DNA of 64,000 nucleotides from JBBSJT01 sp041691015. GTDB taxonomy: Bacteria; Chlamydiota; Chlamydiia; Chlamydiales; Parachlamydiaceae. Shown here piece by piece: positions 24,694 through 32,576 of this stretch (within the stretch, counting starts at the first letter, position 1; each line of letters begins with the position of its first letter). The stretch lies in contig JBEPVN010000002.1 of the NCBI GenBank assembly GCA_041691015.1, forward strand, positions 1-64,000, in the 5' to 3' direction. The notes under the pieces were generated by a model that was given only the letters and a program-made list of their open reading frames with translations, searched no databases and was not told the DNA's origin. Made by a program: the position numbers and the translations under genes.

Positions 24694-25552
24694 AAAAATA
24701 AGCCTCATATCCGATAAAGGAATTGATCCTCATGCTGCATTATTTGAAACAAAACGTGATAACGAAAAACTTCTAGAATTAGACTGCTCAATTTCGTGTC
24801 TTGTAAATTCCCTTTTTTGGCTATGCTTTCCTTTTACATGTTGTGCCAACATCAAAACAGTCACCCCCATGACAGACACTATCATTAGTAAGTGCGGAAT
24901 AGTGACTGAAATTTTAAGGGAACCTGGACCCTATTGTGTTGGTTTTTGCTGCGTTGAGACAATGGATGTTTACATGGGCCTGAACACTATAGAAATTAAT
25001 AAAAAAGGAGCAAACGATCTTCATGGAAGTCCACTCACGGTTTCTGCTCAATTTGTTTACAGAGTGACAAATTCACTAAACGCAACTTTTAGAACAGGAA
25101 ATTTAGAAAAGTTTTTAACAGATCAAGCTGAATCTGCGATGCGTGCAGTTTTGGCTCTATACCCCTATGATGTAGACGATGGTCATAGTAAAAATAAAGT
25201 CGATTGCTTGGTAAAGCAATCCAATCATATCGACAAAAAACTCGTTGAAGTTTTTCAAAAAATGGTTGATTTTGTGGGTGTAAAAATTGAATCTTTTCGC
25301 TTGATCAACGTTGAATATCATCAAAGCGTTGCAAAGTTATTGTTAGCAAGACAAGAAGCACAAGCTGAAGTCACAGCACGAACAGCTATTGCAGAAGGGA
25401 TTTCCGGAATAATTAAAGAAACGGTAAGCCATTTGAAAGCCTTAGGCATTAATTTATCCCAAACCGAACTAAATAAATTTGCGACTAACCTATCTTTGAT
25501 TTTGGTCAATCATGGGCATACGACCTTGAATTTATTTGATGGACATGCATAG
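24683..25552 (+). CDS. SPFH/band-7-like protein B
   Basis: Protein of 289 aa, paralogous to the upstream gene. It shares the block I[IV]S..G[IV]VT[EQ]ILREPG[FP]Y (residues ~70-92), the ETM/ETKNV strand, the VSA..[NV]YRV.[ND]SL.ATF segment and a helical C-terminal half rich in Ala and Glu (LARQEAQAEVTARTAIAEGI), typical of flotillin-like helices. The N-terminal hydrophobic segment is Cys-rich (CSISCLVNSLFWLCFPFTCCAN), so membrane association through a hairpin or acylation is possible. It ends 168 bases before rsmB; that gap holds only AT-rich sequence and a TATACT element. Confidence 0.75.
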   Translation: MNLEKISLISDKGIDPHAALFETKRDNEKLLELDCSISCLVNSLFWLCFPFTCCANIKTVTPMTDTIISKCGIVTEILREPGPYCVGFCCVETMDVYMGLNTIEINKKGANDLHGSPLTVSAQFVYRVTNSLNATFRTGNLEKFLTDQAESAMRAVLALYPYDVDDGHSKNKVDCLVKQSNHIDKKLVEVFQKMVDFVGVKIESFRLINVEYHQSVAKLLLARQEAQAEVTARTAIAEGISGIIKETVSHLKALGINLSQTELNKFATNLSLILVNHGHTTLNLFDGHA

Positions 25553-25720
25553 ATATAATTTCAAACTGAAAATGTTAAAGACCTTTTCAACTATAAATAG
25601 TCTTAAAACATTTTCAATTTGAATCATCCGTATAAAAATTTAAAAATTATAATGATTATTAGTAGCAACTCCTGTATACTGGATTTCACATCATTAATTT
25701 TTATTTGGTAAATAGCTAAT

Positions 25721-26860
25721 ATGGATCCTCTTCCTTTCCGTGATTATCACGTTTTAGAAATTTTAGAAGGTTATGAAAATCAAAGCCTTCCTTTAGACCT
25801 TTTCATCAGCCATTATTTTCGGGCTAATAAATCCTTGGGCTCAAAAGATCGCGGAGCTATCGCTGAAATGATCTATTCCATGATTAGGTGGCAGGCACTT
25901 ATCGATTACTTGACAGAAAAGCCGATTACCTGGGAAAAAAGATTTAAGACCTACACAACTGTCACTTTAAATGATTATCAGAACAATGAAGAAATCCCAC
26001 TTCCGATCAGGCTTAGTTTTCCAACACACCTCTTTGAGCTTATCGTTAAAAGCGTCGGGGAAGAACGAGCTATAGAACTTTGCAAAATTAGCAATAAACC
26101 AGCTCCAACTACAATTCGTGTTAATACGATGAAAACAACTCGCGATGCCCTGATGCAAACGTTTAAAGAATTGTATTTGGTCGGCAATTGCAAATTTTCA
26201 GAAAATGGGATTGTTTTCCTCAAAAAAATTAATCTTTTTGGAACGCCGGAATTTAAAGCCGGACTATTTGAAGTACAAGATGAAGGAAGTCAACTTCTTG
26301 CAGGGCTTGTCAACCCAAAACCAGGTCAGCAAATCATGGATTATTGCGCAGGCTCCGGCGGAAAAACTTTGGCATTTGCCCCTTCGATGGAAAATAAAGG
26401 CCAAATTTTTTTACATGACATTAGAACAAGGGCGCTTGCAGAAGCTAAAATCAGATTGAGGCGAGCCGGAATTCAAAATGCGCAAGTAGTGGAAGCCCAC
26501 GATGAAAATCGTCTTAAAAAACTCAAGAAAAAAATGGATGTTGTACTTGTTGACGCACCCTGCTCCGGAACTGGCACCATGCGACGAAATCCGGATATGA
26601 AATGGTCTTTTAAAGAAGAAACCGTGCCAAGACTTGTCGGGCAGCAACGCACTATCTTTGAAAAAGCTTTAAGTTTTATGCATCCAAAAGGCAAAATTAT
26701 TTATGCGACGTGCAGCATCTTAAATTATGAGAATCAGGACCAAGTGAATCATTTTCTTGAGACCTACAATCTAAAACTTGTTGGAGAGCCTTTCCAGACT
26801 TATCCGTCAGATGGTGGAATGGATGGTTTTTTTGCCGCAACTTTTGAATATAATAATTGA
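25721..26860 (+). CDS. rsmB: 16S rRNA (cytosine-967-C5)-methyltransferase-type protein RsmB/Fmu
   Basis: Protein of 379 aa of the NOL1/NOP2/Sun family. SAM motif I is in MDYCAGSGGKTLAFA (~residue 205). The catalytic region has DAPCSGTGTMRRNPDMKW, with the PC motif (~273), and YATCSILNYENQ, with the second Cys (~330). The N-terminal NusB-like part is present but short. Chlamydia has fmu (CT553) in the neighbourhood of dacF, as here. Confidence 0.92.
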   Translation: MDPLPFRDYHVLEILEGYENQSLPLDLFISHYFRANKSLGSKDRGAIAEMIYSMIRWQALIDYLTEKPITWEKRFKTYTTVTLNDYQNNEEIPLPIRLSFPTHLFELIVKSVGEERAIELCKISNKPAPTTIRVNTMKTTRDALMQTFKELYLVGNCKFSENGIVFLKKINLFGTPEFKAGLFEVQDEGSQLLAGLVNPKPGQQIMDYCAGSGGKTLAFAPSMENKGQIFLHDIRTRALAEAKIRLRRAGIQNAQVVEAHDENRLKKLKKKMDVVLVDAPCSGTGTMRRNPDMKWSFKEETVPRLVGQQRTIFEKALSFMHPKGKIIYATCSILNYENQDQVNHFLETYNLKLVGEPFQTYPSDGGMDGFFAATFEYNN

Positions 26861-26891
26861 CAAATGCAGCACTTCATTTTTAGTCTATTTC

Positions 26892-26921
26892 TTGTATTAA
26901 ATGGGTACGCTATGTTACGAT
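26892..26921 (+). promoter_or_regulatory. Candidate promoter for the SurA-like gene
   Basis: TTGTAT (26892-26897), an 18-base spacer and TACGAT (26916-26921), about 37 bases before the start codon. It has the same -10 and spacer as the promoter of the SPFH pair. Confidence 0.45.
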
Positions 26922-26957
26922 TTCCTTTAAGTTATACTACCAAAGCATGATAAAATT

Positions 26958-28022
26958 ATGAAAAAATTCATTTTGCCTTTAACTTTTTTAACATTTTTAG
27001 GTTCCGCGTCGCTTACAGCAAAACCGGAGCCTTTTCTTTTTGGAAATGAAGATGCCCTTCACATTATCATCAATAATCGCATTTTAGCTAAAGTGAATGG
27101 GAAAGCTATCTCTGTTGTAGATGTCATGAAAAAAATGGATATGCTTTTTTACCGCCAATTTCCGCAGTATACCTCATCTGTTCCAGCACGCTTTCAATTT
27201 TATCAAATCAATTGGAAACACGTGATCAGTGATCTTATCGACAAAGAACTTATCTTAGCAGATGCCAATGAAAATAAACTCCCTTTAACAAACGGTGATA
27301 TCAGACAGGAAATGGAAACGCTTTTTGGTCCGAACATCATCGGAAATCTCGATAAAATCGGAATGAGCTATGATGAAGCCTGGAATATTGTCAAAGGCGA
27401 TATTACGCTACGCCGCATGATTCATTTCAAGGTCAATGCAAAAGCAATGAGGGATGTAACTCCCCAAGCAATGCGTTTATCCTACCAAGAATTTTCTAAA
27501 GAAAATGTAGTCCCTGAAAGTTTTGTTTATCATGTGATCTCAGTTCGCGATTCCGATTCTGATAAGGGTCAAAAAGTTGCCACTCAAATCGGAAAAGAAT
27601 TGGAAGATAAGACTCTTTCACTTCAAGACCTTGCAGAAAAGATAAAAGAAATTTCCAGCTATGGTCAAGGAACTTCCATTTCAGTTACAGAAGAGTTTAA
27701 GCATACTGAAAAGGAAATGTCTTTAGCCTACAAAGAAGTCATCCTTAAGCTTACTCCGGCAAGTTTTAGTGCTCCGATTGCTCAAAAAAGTAGAGCGGAT
27801 AATTCCACTGTTTTTCGTATTTTTTATTTGAAAGATAAAAATTTGGGGGGCGTACCTCCTTTTAACGAAGTTGAAAACAAAATTAAAGACAGACTTATCG
27901 ATATAGCAGTCGAAAAAGAGTCGATTGCTTACCTAAAAAAATTAAGAGATCATTTCGATGTTCAGGAAAGCCATTTGACAGAATTGACAGACGAAGAATA
28001 TCAACCTTTCAGCATGAAGTAA
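26958..28022 (+). CDS. SurA-like periplasmic peptidyl-prolyl isomerase/chaperone
   Basis: Protein of 354 aa with a signal peptide (MKKFILPLTFLTFLGSASLTA). The SurA N-terminal chaperone domain follows: RILAKVNGKAISVVDV at ~32-47, LIDKELILADA at ~95, and GMSYDEAWNIVKGDITLRRMI at ~130. The region ~190-300 (FVYHVISVRDSD, SLQDLAEKI, APIAQKSRADNSTVFRIFYL) resembles one diverged parvulin domain. It would assist outer-membrane protein folding in the periplasm. In Chlamydia a comparable gene (CT355) adjoins ksgA, as here, where rsmA starts 10 bases downstream. Confidence 0.85.
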   Translation: MKKFILPLTFLTFLGSASLTAKPEPFLFGNEDALHIIINNRILAKVNGKAISVVDVMKKMDMLFYRQFPQYTSSVPARFQFYQINWKHVISDLIDKELILADANENKLPLTNGDIRQEMETLFGPNIIGNLDKIGMSYDEAWNIVKGDITLRRMIHFKVNAKAMRDVTPQAMRLSYQEFSKENVVPESFVYHVISVRDSDSDKGQKVATQIGKELEDKTLSLQDLAEKIKEISSYGQGTSISVTEEFKHTEKEMSLAYKEVILKLTPASFSAPIAQKSRADNSTVFRIFYLKDKNLGGVPPFNEVENKIKDRLIDIAVEKESIAYLKKLRDHFDVQESHLTELTDEEYQPFSMK

Positions 28023-28032
28023 CAAAAATTAA

Positions 28033-28881
28033 GTGGCAATATATAAACCGACAGAACTTTTAGAGTTCCTAAAAGAGCTTGGGATCAATCCTAAAAAAGC
28101 TTTATCACAAAATTTCTTGATTGATGGCAATATTATTCGCAAGATCGTAGCGTCTGCAAACGTTACAGCAGATGATATCGTCTTAGAAGTGGGTCCTGGA
28201 CCTGGATCCTTAACAGAAGCCCTTTTGGAAACAGGCGCCCACGTTATAGCTGTTGAAAAAGATCAGGTTTTAGCGTCAGCGCTAGAAAGACTAAAAACCC
28301 CTGGAAGAAAGCTGGACGTTTATTGCGATGATATTTTAGCTTTTCCAATAGAAAAAATCTGCGGTAAATTTCCCGGTAAAAAATTAAAAGTGATTGCAAA
28401 CCTACCCTACAACATCACAACGCCAATTATCGCAAAGCTTATCCCTCAAAACCAGTTGTTTTCATCGCTGACATTAATGGTGCAAGATGAGGTAGCAAAG
28501 CGTTTTATAGGAAAGCCTGGAACTGCTGAGTATAGTTCATTCACAGTTTTCTTAAATTTCTTTTCAGAACCGCGTTATTCTTTTCAAGTTAGCAGAAACT
28601 GTTTTTATCCTGTTCCACGTGTGGAATCTGCCATTGTAACTTTGGATTTAAAAGTGCCTCCAAAAGTTTCCTGTGAAGAAAACTTCTTTAAAATGACCCG
28701 TAAATCTTTTGAGCAGAGAAGAAAAATGCTTAGAGCTTCTTTAAAAGAGCTTTATACGCCAGAAGCTGTCACCAAAGCCTTGACAGATCTTGGGTTCAAT
28801 CCCCTTGCACGCCCAGAAACGCTTTCTTTGGAACAGTTCATTGCCTTATTCGAAAAATTGTCAATTTATCCCGTAGCATAG
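28033..28881 (+). CDS. rsmA: 16S rRNA dimethyladenosine transferase KsgA
   Basis: Protein of 282 aa that dimethylates A1518 and A1519 of 16S rRNA. NFLIDGNIIRKIV leads to SAM motif I VLEVGPGPGSLTEALL (~residues 55-70). The catalytic NLPYNITTPI (NLPY) is at ~118, and the C-terminal domain has KSFEQRRKMLRASLK. GTG start with a weak ribosome site, 10 bases after the SurA-like gene. The last codons (GTA GCA TAG) lie inside a repeat element that begins at 28873, so the C-terminus has been set by that element. Confidence 0.96.
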   Translation: MAIYKPTELLEFLKELGINPKKALSQNFLIDGNIIRKIVASANVTADDIVLEVGPGPGSLTEALLETGAHVIAVEKDQVLASALERLKTPGRKLDVYCDDILAFPIEKICGKFPGKKLKVIANLPYNITTPIIAKLIPQNQLFSSLTLMVQDEVAKRFIGKPGTAEYSSFTVFLNFFSEPRYSFQVSRNCFYPVPRVESAIVTLDLKVPPKVSCEENFFKMTRKSFEQRRKMLRASLKELYTPEAVTKALTDLGFNPLARPETLSLEQFIALFEKLSIYPVA

Positions 28882-29098
28882 GCTTTAGCCCTGTAGCATA
28901 GGCTTTTACATTAAGTTTGTTTTGAGGGCTTTAGCCCTCAAGTGTTGCAAACTAAACCAAAAAACAGTCAGAGCCTCAAGTGTATCTAAAATACTTGAGG
29001 GCTAAAGCCCTCAAAAACAAACACAGGCTAAAGCCTATGCTACAGGGCTAAAGCCCTCAAAACAAACTTAAGGTAAAGCCTATGCTACAGGGCTAAAA
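28873..29098. repeat. Composite inverted repeat between rsmA and dacF
   Basis: Two ~60-bp arms built of GTAGCATAGGCTTT, AAGTTTGTTTTGAGGGC and the palindrome GAGGGCTTTAGCCCTC appear in opposite orientation around ~80 bases of central sequence (itself with TGAGGGCTAAAGCCCTCA). The left arm starts with a partial duplication of its own first unit. The element supplies the stop codon of rsmA on one side and that of dacF on the other. It could act as a two-way terminator of these convergent genes, but it has no transposase, so a MITE-like element is possible. A degenerate relative is at 42191-42240. Confidence 0.85.
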
Positions 29099-30283
29099 CA
29101 GGTTTTTTAGATAGCTGAGCCAACTTGAAGAAACATCTTCTAAAGCATAAAGCTTGATCTGCTTGGTTTTGTTCAATGTTTCATTGTTTATGATAAGCTC
29201 CCCAACTTTAGTTCCTTTTGCAAGAGGAAACTGAAGCTCATCCCATTTGATAAAAGACTTGATCACTGGCTCCTCAGATGGATAATACCTAATGATAAAA
29301 TCATCTTCTACATAAGTTTCAATGGGTTTATTTGCAGAATCCGATGCCAAAACAAACTTTTGCTTACCGGATTTAACCAAAGTTTTTTCCACTTTTTCTT
29401 CATTAAAAGCTATATCAAAGGCTTTGATTGTATCTAAAAAAATATGGCTTCGCTCTTTGGTTTTTAGAAGAACTAGAATAAGCCTTCTATCAGAATTTTC
29501 TGCTGCGCCGACAAAGGTGTTTAAAGCAATAGTCGTGTGCCCTGTTTTTATACCGATTGCCGGTTTATAATAGTAATTTCCATTTCTTAGTAATTTATTC
29601 AGTTGGACAAGCGTTGTCGGTTCCTGCTTATTTGTCTTTGGACGCGTAAAACGGACAGTTTTGACAACTTCACGTAAAAAAGGATGTTTTAACGCTTCTT
29701 TTGCAATTAGGGACATATCATAGGCCGTTGTGACGTGATTTGGGTGATGCAGCCCATGCGGGTTGCAAAAATTGGTATTTTTGCAGCCAATTGTCTTAAC
29801 GTAGGCATTTAATTCAACTACAAATTCAGGGATTGAAGGACTTACAAAATGAGCAATAACATTAGAGGCATCATTTGCAGAAGGCAGCATCATCCCATAG
29901 AGTAGATCGCTAAATTTTAGCTCTTCGCCTTTCTTAATGCCGATATGCGAGCTTCCTTGTTCAATATAGTAAGATGGCAACTTATATTCTGAGCGGCGGA
30001 TGGCACTTTCAGTCACAGAGGCTATTGCTTCTTGCTTTGCAGCAATGACAGCGTCTAATTGATCGCCTTTAACAGTGAGGGCATAAAGAGCTGTAGCTAT
30101 TTTAGTGATGCTTGCCGGAAATTGCTGCTTTTGACTATTTTTTTCGTATAAAACAGCCCCTGTATCCGCATTTATCATGATCGCTGATTCTGCGTTCACT
30201 GAAATTTCCAGATATTTGGCAAAAAGCTGACTGTTTACAGAGAAAAATATCATCCAACAAGTCATTATTTTGAAATAAAACAT
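29093..30283 (-). CDS. dacF: D-alanyl-D-alanine carboxypeptidase (DacF-type)
   Basis: Penicillin-binding protein 5-type carboxypeptidase of 396 aa, trimming peptidoglycan stem peptides in the periplasm. Signal peptide at residues 1-~23. The catalytic triad motifs are SITK (Ser58-Lys61), SAN in LPSANDASN (~125) and KTG in GIKTGHT (~245). A PBP5-type C-terminal domain and a possible terminal amphipathic anchor (SSWLSYLKNLF) follow. I choose the ATG at 30283, with GAGGTGA before it, over an upstream one that gives no signal peptide. The stop codon lies in the composite repeat. Chlamydia keeps dacF (CT551) next to the rsmB/Lpt/dnaE region. Confidence 0.94.
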   Translation of the reverse strand: MFYFKIMTCWMIFFSVNSQLFAKYLEISVNAESAIMINADTGAVLYEKNSQKQQFPASITKIATALYALTVKGDQLDAVIAAKQEAIASVTESAIRRSEYKLPSYYIEQGSSHIGIKKGEELKFSDLLYGMMLPSANDASNVIAHFVSPSIPEFVVELNAYVKTIGCKNTNFCNPHGLHHPNHVTTAYDMSLIAKEALKHPFLREVVKTVRFTRPKTNKQEPTTLVQLNKLLRNGNYYYKPAIGIKTGHTTIALNTFVGAAENSDRRLILVLLKTKERSHIFLDTIKAFDIAFNEEKVEKTLVKSGKQKFVLASDSANKPIETYVEDDFIIRYYPSEEPVIKSFIKWDELQFPLAKGTKVGELIINNETLNKTKQIKLYALEDVSSSWLSYLKNLF

Positions 30284-30317
30284 TAAGCAGTCACCTCTAA
30301 TTTTAGTATAATCTTGC

Positions 30318-30347
30318 ACTATACCCCATATTTTCTAAAAAAATCAA
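30318..30347 (-). promoter_or_regulatory. Candidate promoter for dacF
   Basis: Minus-strand TTGATT (30342-30347), an 18-base spacer and TATAGT (30318-30323), 35 bases upstream of the chosen dacF start. Further upstream TTGACT and TAAAAT form a second possible pair. Confidence 0.5.
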
Positions 30348-30456
30348 ATTTTAAAGAATTTAGTTTGTTTAAGTCAATGGCATGTTTTTTGCATATAACA
30401 ATTTATTATTATTTCTAAAAAATGTTATAATTTAAATATAACAAGGAATTTTTAAT

Positions 30457-30876
30457 ATGCATAATATAAAAACACTTGAAAAATACTTTAGAAAATACTT
30501 AAAAAGTTTTCCAGACTTAACTCCGGAAAATTTTATTCATGTCGATTTAAATCTTCTGCATGAGTTCGATCTTCTTAAATTCCATGAAACAAAATCCTTT
30601 GATTATGGATTGACCAGATACTTTCAAGTCGTTGAAACTCCAGACAAAATCACCCTTATCAATGAAGAATTTGTGATTTGGATTGTCCCTGAAAATATCG
30701 ATGGGAAGAGCATGACTTATACAATTGTTGCAATTAATGGTGAAAAAGAGCCAAAATTTGAGCTTGTATTTCTCCTTTCCGGTGTTTATAACACATCCCA
30801 CCTAGTTTTGAGTGTATTAGAAAGCTTTCTCTTTGAAATTCACGAAAACGAAGATGCCCTCCAAAAACTGCATTAA
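30457..30876 (+). CDS. Small hypothetical protein
   Basis: Acidic protein of 139 aa with no recognised motif, signal peptide or membrane helix. It looks like a compact alpha/beta fold (strands such as KITLINEEFVIWIVPE and MTYTIVAING) with a C-terminal helix (LVLSVLESFLFEIHENEDAL), a build that resembles secretion-chaperone-like proteins, but I cannot assign it. AAGGAA precedes the ATG and a TATAAT (30426-30431) lies just upstream. It is convergent with the LptE-like gene. In C. trachomatis CT549 (rsbW) and CT550 lie in this interval; rsbW is absent here. Confidence 0.75.
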   Translation: MHNIKTLEKYFRKYLKSFPDLTPENFIHVDLNLLHEFDLLKFHETKSFDYGLTRYFQVVETPDKITLINEEFVIWIVPENIDGKSMTYTIVAINGEKEPKFELVFLLSGVYNTSHLVLSVLESFLFEIHENEDALQKLH

Positions 30877-30879
30877 TAC

Positions 30880-30900
30880 AAGGTCCGGGGCCCGGACCTT
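30880..30900. terminator. GC-rich palindrome between convergent genes
   Basis: A perfect palindrome AAGGTCCGGG-G-CCCGGACCTT starts 3 bases past the stop of the small hypothetical gene and ends 10 bases from the stop of the LptE-like gene. The U-tracts are very short on both sides, so terminator activity is uncertain. A related half-site, GGGTCCGGGGTC, occurs at 53359-53370. Confidence 0.45.
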
Positions 30901-30910
30901 TGACCCCTAC

Positions 30911-31462
30911 CTACCAGCTGTCAGCTAAGTAGTCCACGATTTTTTTAGAGAGGTTGATATAAAGCGGCTTCATAGCTGCATCCAAAGCTTCATCATAATC
31001 TGTTAACTGTCCAAGCGAAAAGACGTTGATCGCTTCTTTAGTTGAGTAATAGTCATGATCAAAATCTGTTGTAGCCATAAGTCTGACAGGCCCTTGTATG
31101 ATAAGACCGGATGATCTATCTATCAAAGAAATTTCGGCCGTCAAAAAAAGCCTTGTTTCTGTAGGGATTGTCTCCCGTGTCAGCCTATTTTTTTTATTGC
31201 GATAGTAACGAAATCCGATGTTATCATCATCAAAATCCATCAAACGCACCTTTAAAACAAGATCTGCCGAACAACGCTGATAGCGGTATACACCGCTTGT
31301 TGAAATTTGCTTGATAAGTTCTGTTGTGAAACTTCCATCAAAATCATCTTCTGCATAAGGCACAGTAATCGATTCATACCTCGAAGCCAATGTCCCATTA
31401 CCAAATTGATAACCGCAGCCGGTGAGAAAAATTAAGCATAGAGAAAGAACAAGATTTTTCAA
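30911..31462 (-). CDS. lptE: LptE-like lipoprotein (LPS assembly)
   Basis: Lipoprotein of 183 aa. Signal peptide with lipobox LTGC (Cys16) followed by GYQFGNG, the GCGY-h-F start seen in LptE. The repeat of short beta strands and an N-terminal ITVPYAEDD segment fit the LptE family, which plugs the LptD barrel in the outer membrane and helps insert LPS. It overlaps the upstream BamD-like gene by 4 bases (ATGA). Position matches CT548 of C. trachomatis. The family call rests on motif and context, and LptD is not in the window. Confidence 0.78.
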   Translation of the reverse strand: MKNLVLSLCLIFLTGCGYQFGNGTLASRYESITVPYAEDDFDGSFTTELIKQISTSGVYRYQRCSADLVLKVRLMDFDDDNIGFRYYRNKKNRLTRETIPTETRLFLTAEISLIDRSSGLIIQGPVRLMATTDFDHDYYSTKEAINVFSLGQLTDYDEALDAAMKPLYINLSKKIVDYLADSW

Positions 31463-32472
31463 TGAGTCGTTTCCTTACATTCCTTAGGGAGTTTGTTTGC
31501 AGCATAATTTTTAATCAGGCAGGATAAACGCCCTTCGCAAAGGCCCGCAATAACTGTCTCCGGAAACTGTCTGATTACGTTTTGGTAGTAAATAATAGAA
31601 GCCCGCGGCTCTTCAATGCGCTCATAAAATTGTCCCGTATCATATAGCCCTTTTGCATAAGATTCTTTGATTGCAAGGACAGTATTTGCAGCTTCAATCA
31701 CTTTTTCATCGCGCGGAAATTGTTCTTTAAAACGGCGCACGTTAAGCTCTGCAAAAGCTATGAGGTCGGGATTTTGAAATTCGCATCTGCTTTGTTCCAG
31801 ATAAATTTGGGTGATCAGCAAGTAACTCTCCGGCGTAAGCTCATGCTTTGGAAAGCGTTTTACAACAAGCTGCAAAGCATCGATGCTATCGCGGTATTCC
31901 TTCATTTTTAGCAAAAAGCAGCCTTTTGAATAAAGGGCTCTTGCTGCAAATTCATGGCTTGGCAAAGCAGCGATCACTTCATCGTAAATAGTCAAGCCAA
32001 GAGCTTGCCCGGAAGCCCATTTAGGTAATTTTTTTGTCCCAAAAAAACGTTTGCAAGCACCTTCCTTAAAGGCTTCTGCAATGCAAAATTTATATTCGAT
32101 CGCTTCCATAAAGAATTTAGGATGGGTTTCTGCCCCGATATACTCAGAAAATGCATCGTTTGCAAAATCGTATTCTTCCAATTGGAATAAAGAGACGCCA
32201 AGATAAAAATTTGCATCTTGTGCATAATGAGAGAGAGGAAAACATTTTGCTACAATATTAAAATTTGTAGCAGCTGTTCTAAAGTCATCTGCGTTTAAGG
32301 CGTTAAGAGCAATGTCGTAGTGTTCTTTAACCGATAAAGTCGCTGTTTTTTCCTTATCGACAAGTTTTCCATTTTTTAATGTCCATCCGGCATGGACCTT
32401 GGTCTCTGCAGTCAAAAAAATGCAGCTCATCAAAAATAAACTAAGATATTTTTTATTCAATTGTAAACTCAT
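31459..32472 (-). CDS. BamD-like TPR outer-membrane assembly protein
   Basis: Protein of 337 aa with a signal peptide (to about VHA, residue 28; an LMSC lipobox-like motif at 13-16 is an alternative). Tetratricopeptide-type repeats follow: YDIALNALNADDFRTAATNFNIVAKCFPLSHYAQDANFYLGVSLFQ, a second unit near 165-210, and YYQNVIRQFP near the C-terminus, as in BamD/YfiO. It would support beta-barrel assembly with BamA. Same position as CT547 in C. trachomatis. The following LptE-like gene starts inside its last codons, so the two envelope genes are co-translated. Confidence 0.78.
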   Translation of the reverse strand: MSLQLNKKYLSLFLMSCIFLTAETKVHAGWTLKNGKLVDKEKTATLSVKEHYDIALNALNADDFRTAATNFNIVAKCFPLSHYAQDANFYLGVSLFQLEEYDFANDAFSEYIGAETHPKFFMEAIEYKFCIAEAFKEGACKRFFGTKKLPKWASGQALGLTIYDEVIAALPSHEFAARALYSKGCFLLKMKEYRDSIDALQLVVKRFPKHELTPESYLLITQIYLEQSRCEFQNPDLIAFAELNVRRFKEQFPRDEKVIEAANTVLAIKESYAKGLYDTGQFYERIEEPRASIIYYQNVIRQFPETVIAGLCEGRLSCLIKNYAANKLPKECKETTH

Positions 32473-32522
32473 AAGATGTAAGCCTTCATTTTAAATCTTC
32501 AAGAATTGCTTTTTTAAGACGT

Positions 32523-32552
32523 AGTATAATGAAAAATCTCTTAATTCCGCAA
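32523..32552 (-). promoter_or_regulatory. Candidate promoter for the BamD-like/LptE-like operon
   Basis: Minus-strand TTGCGG (32547-32552), an 18-base spacer and TATACT (32523-32528), about 50 bases upstream of the BamD-like start and just past the dnaE stop. Confidence 0.45.
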
Positions 32553-32576
32553 TCATATACCGAAGTGAACTCAAAA

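Noticed and set aside
28873..29098. Insertion sequence
   Set aside because: No transposase reading frame and only ~225 bases; at most a non-autonomous repeat element.
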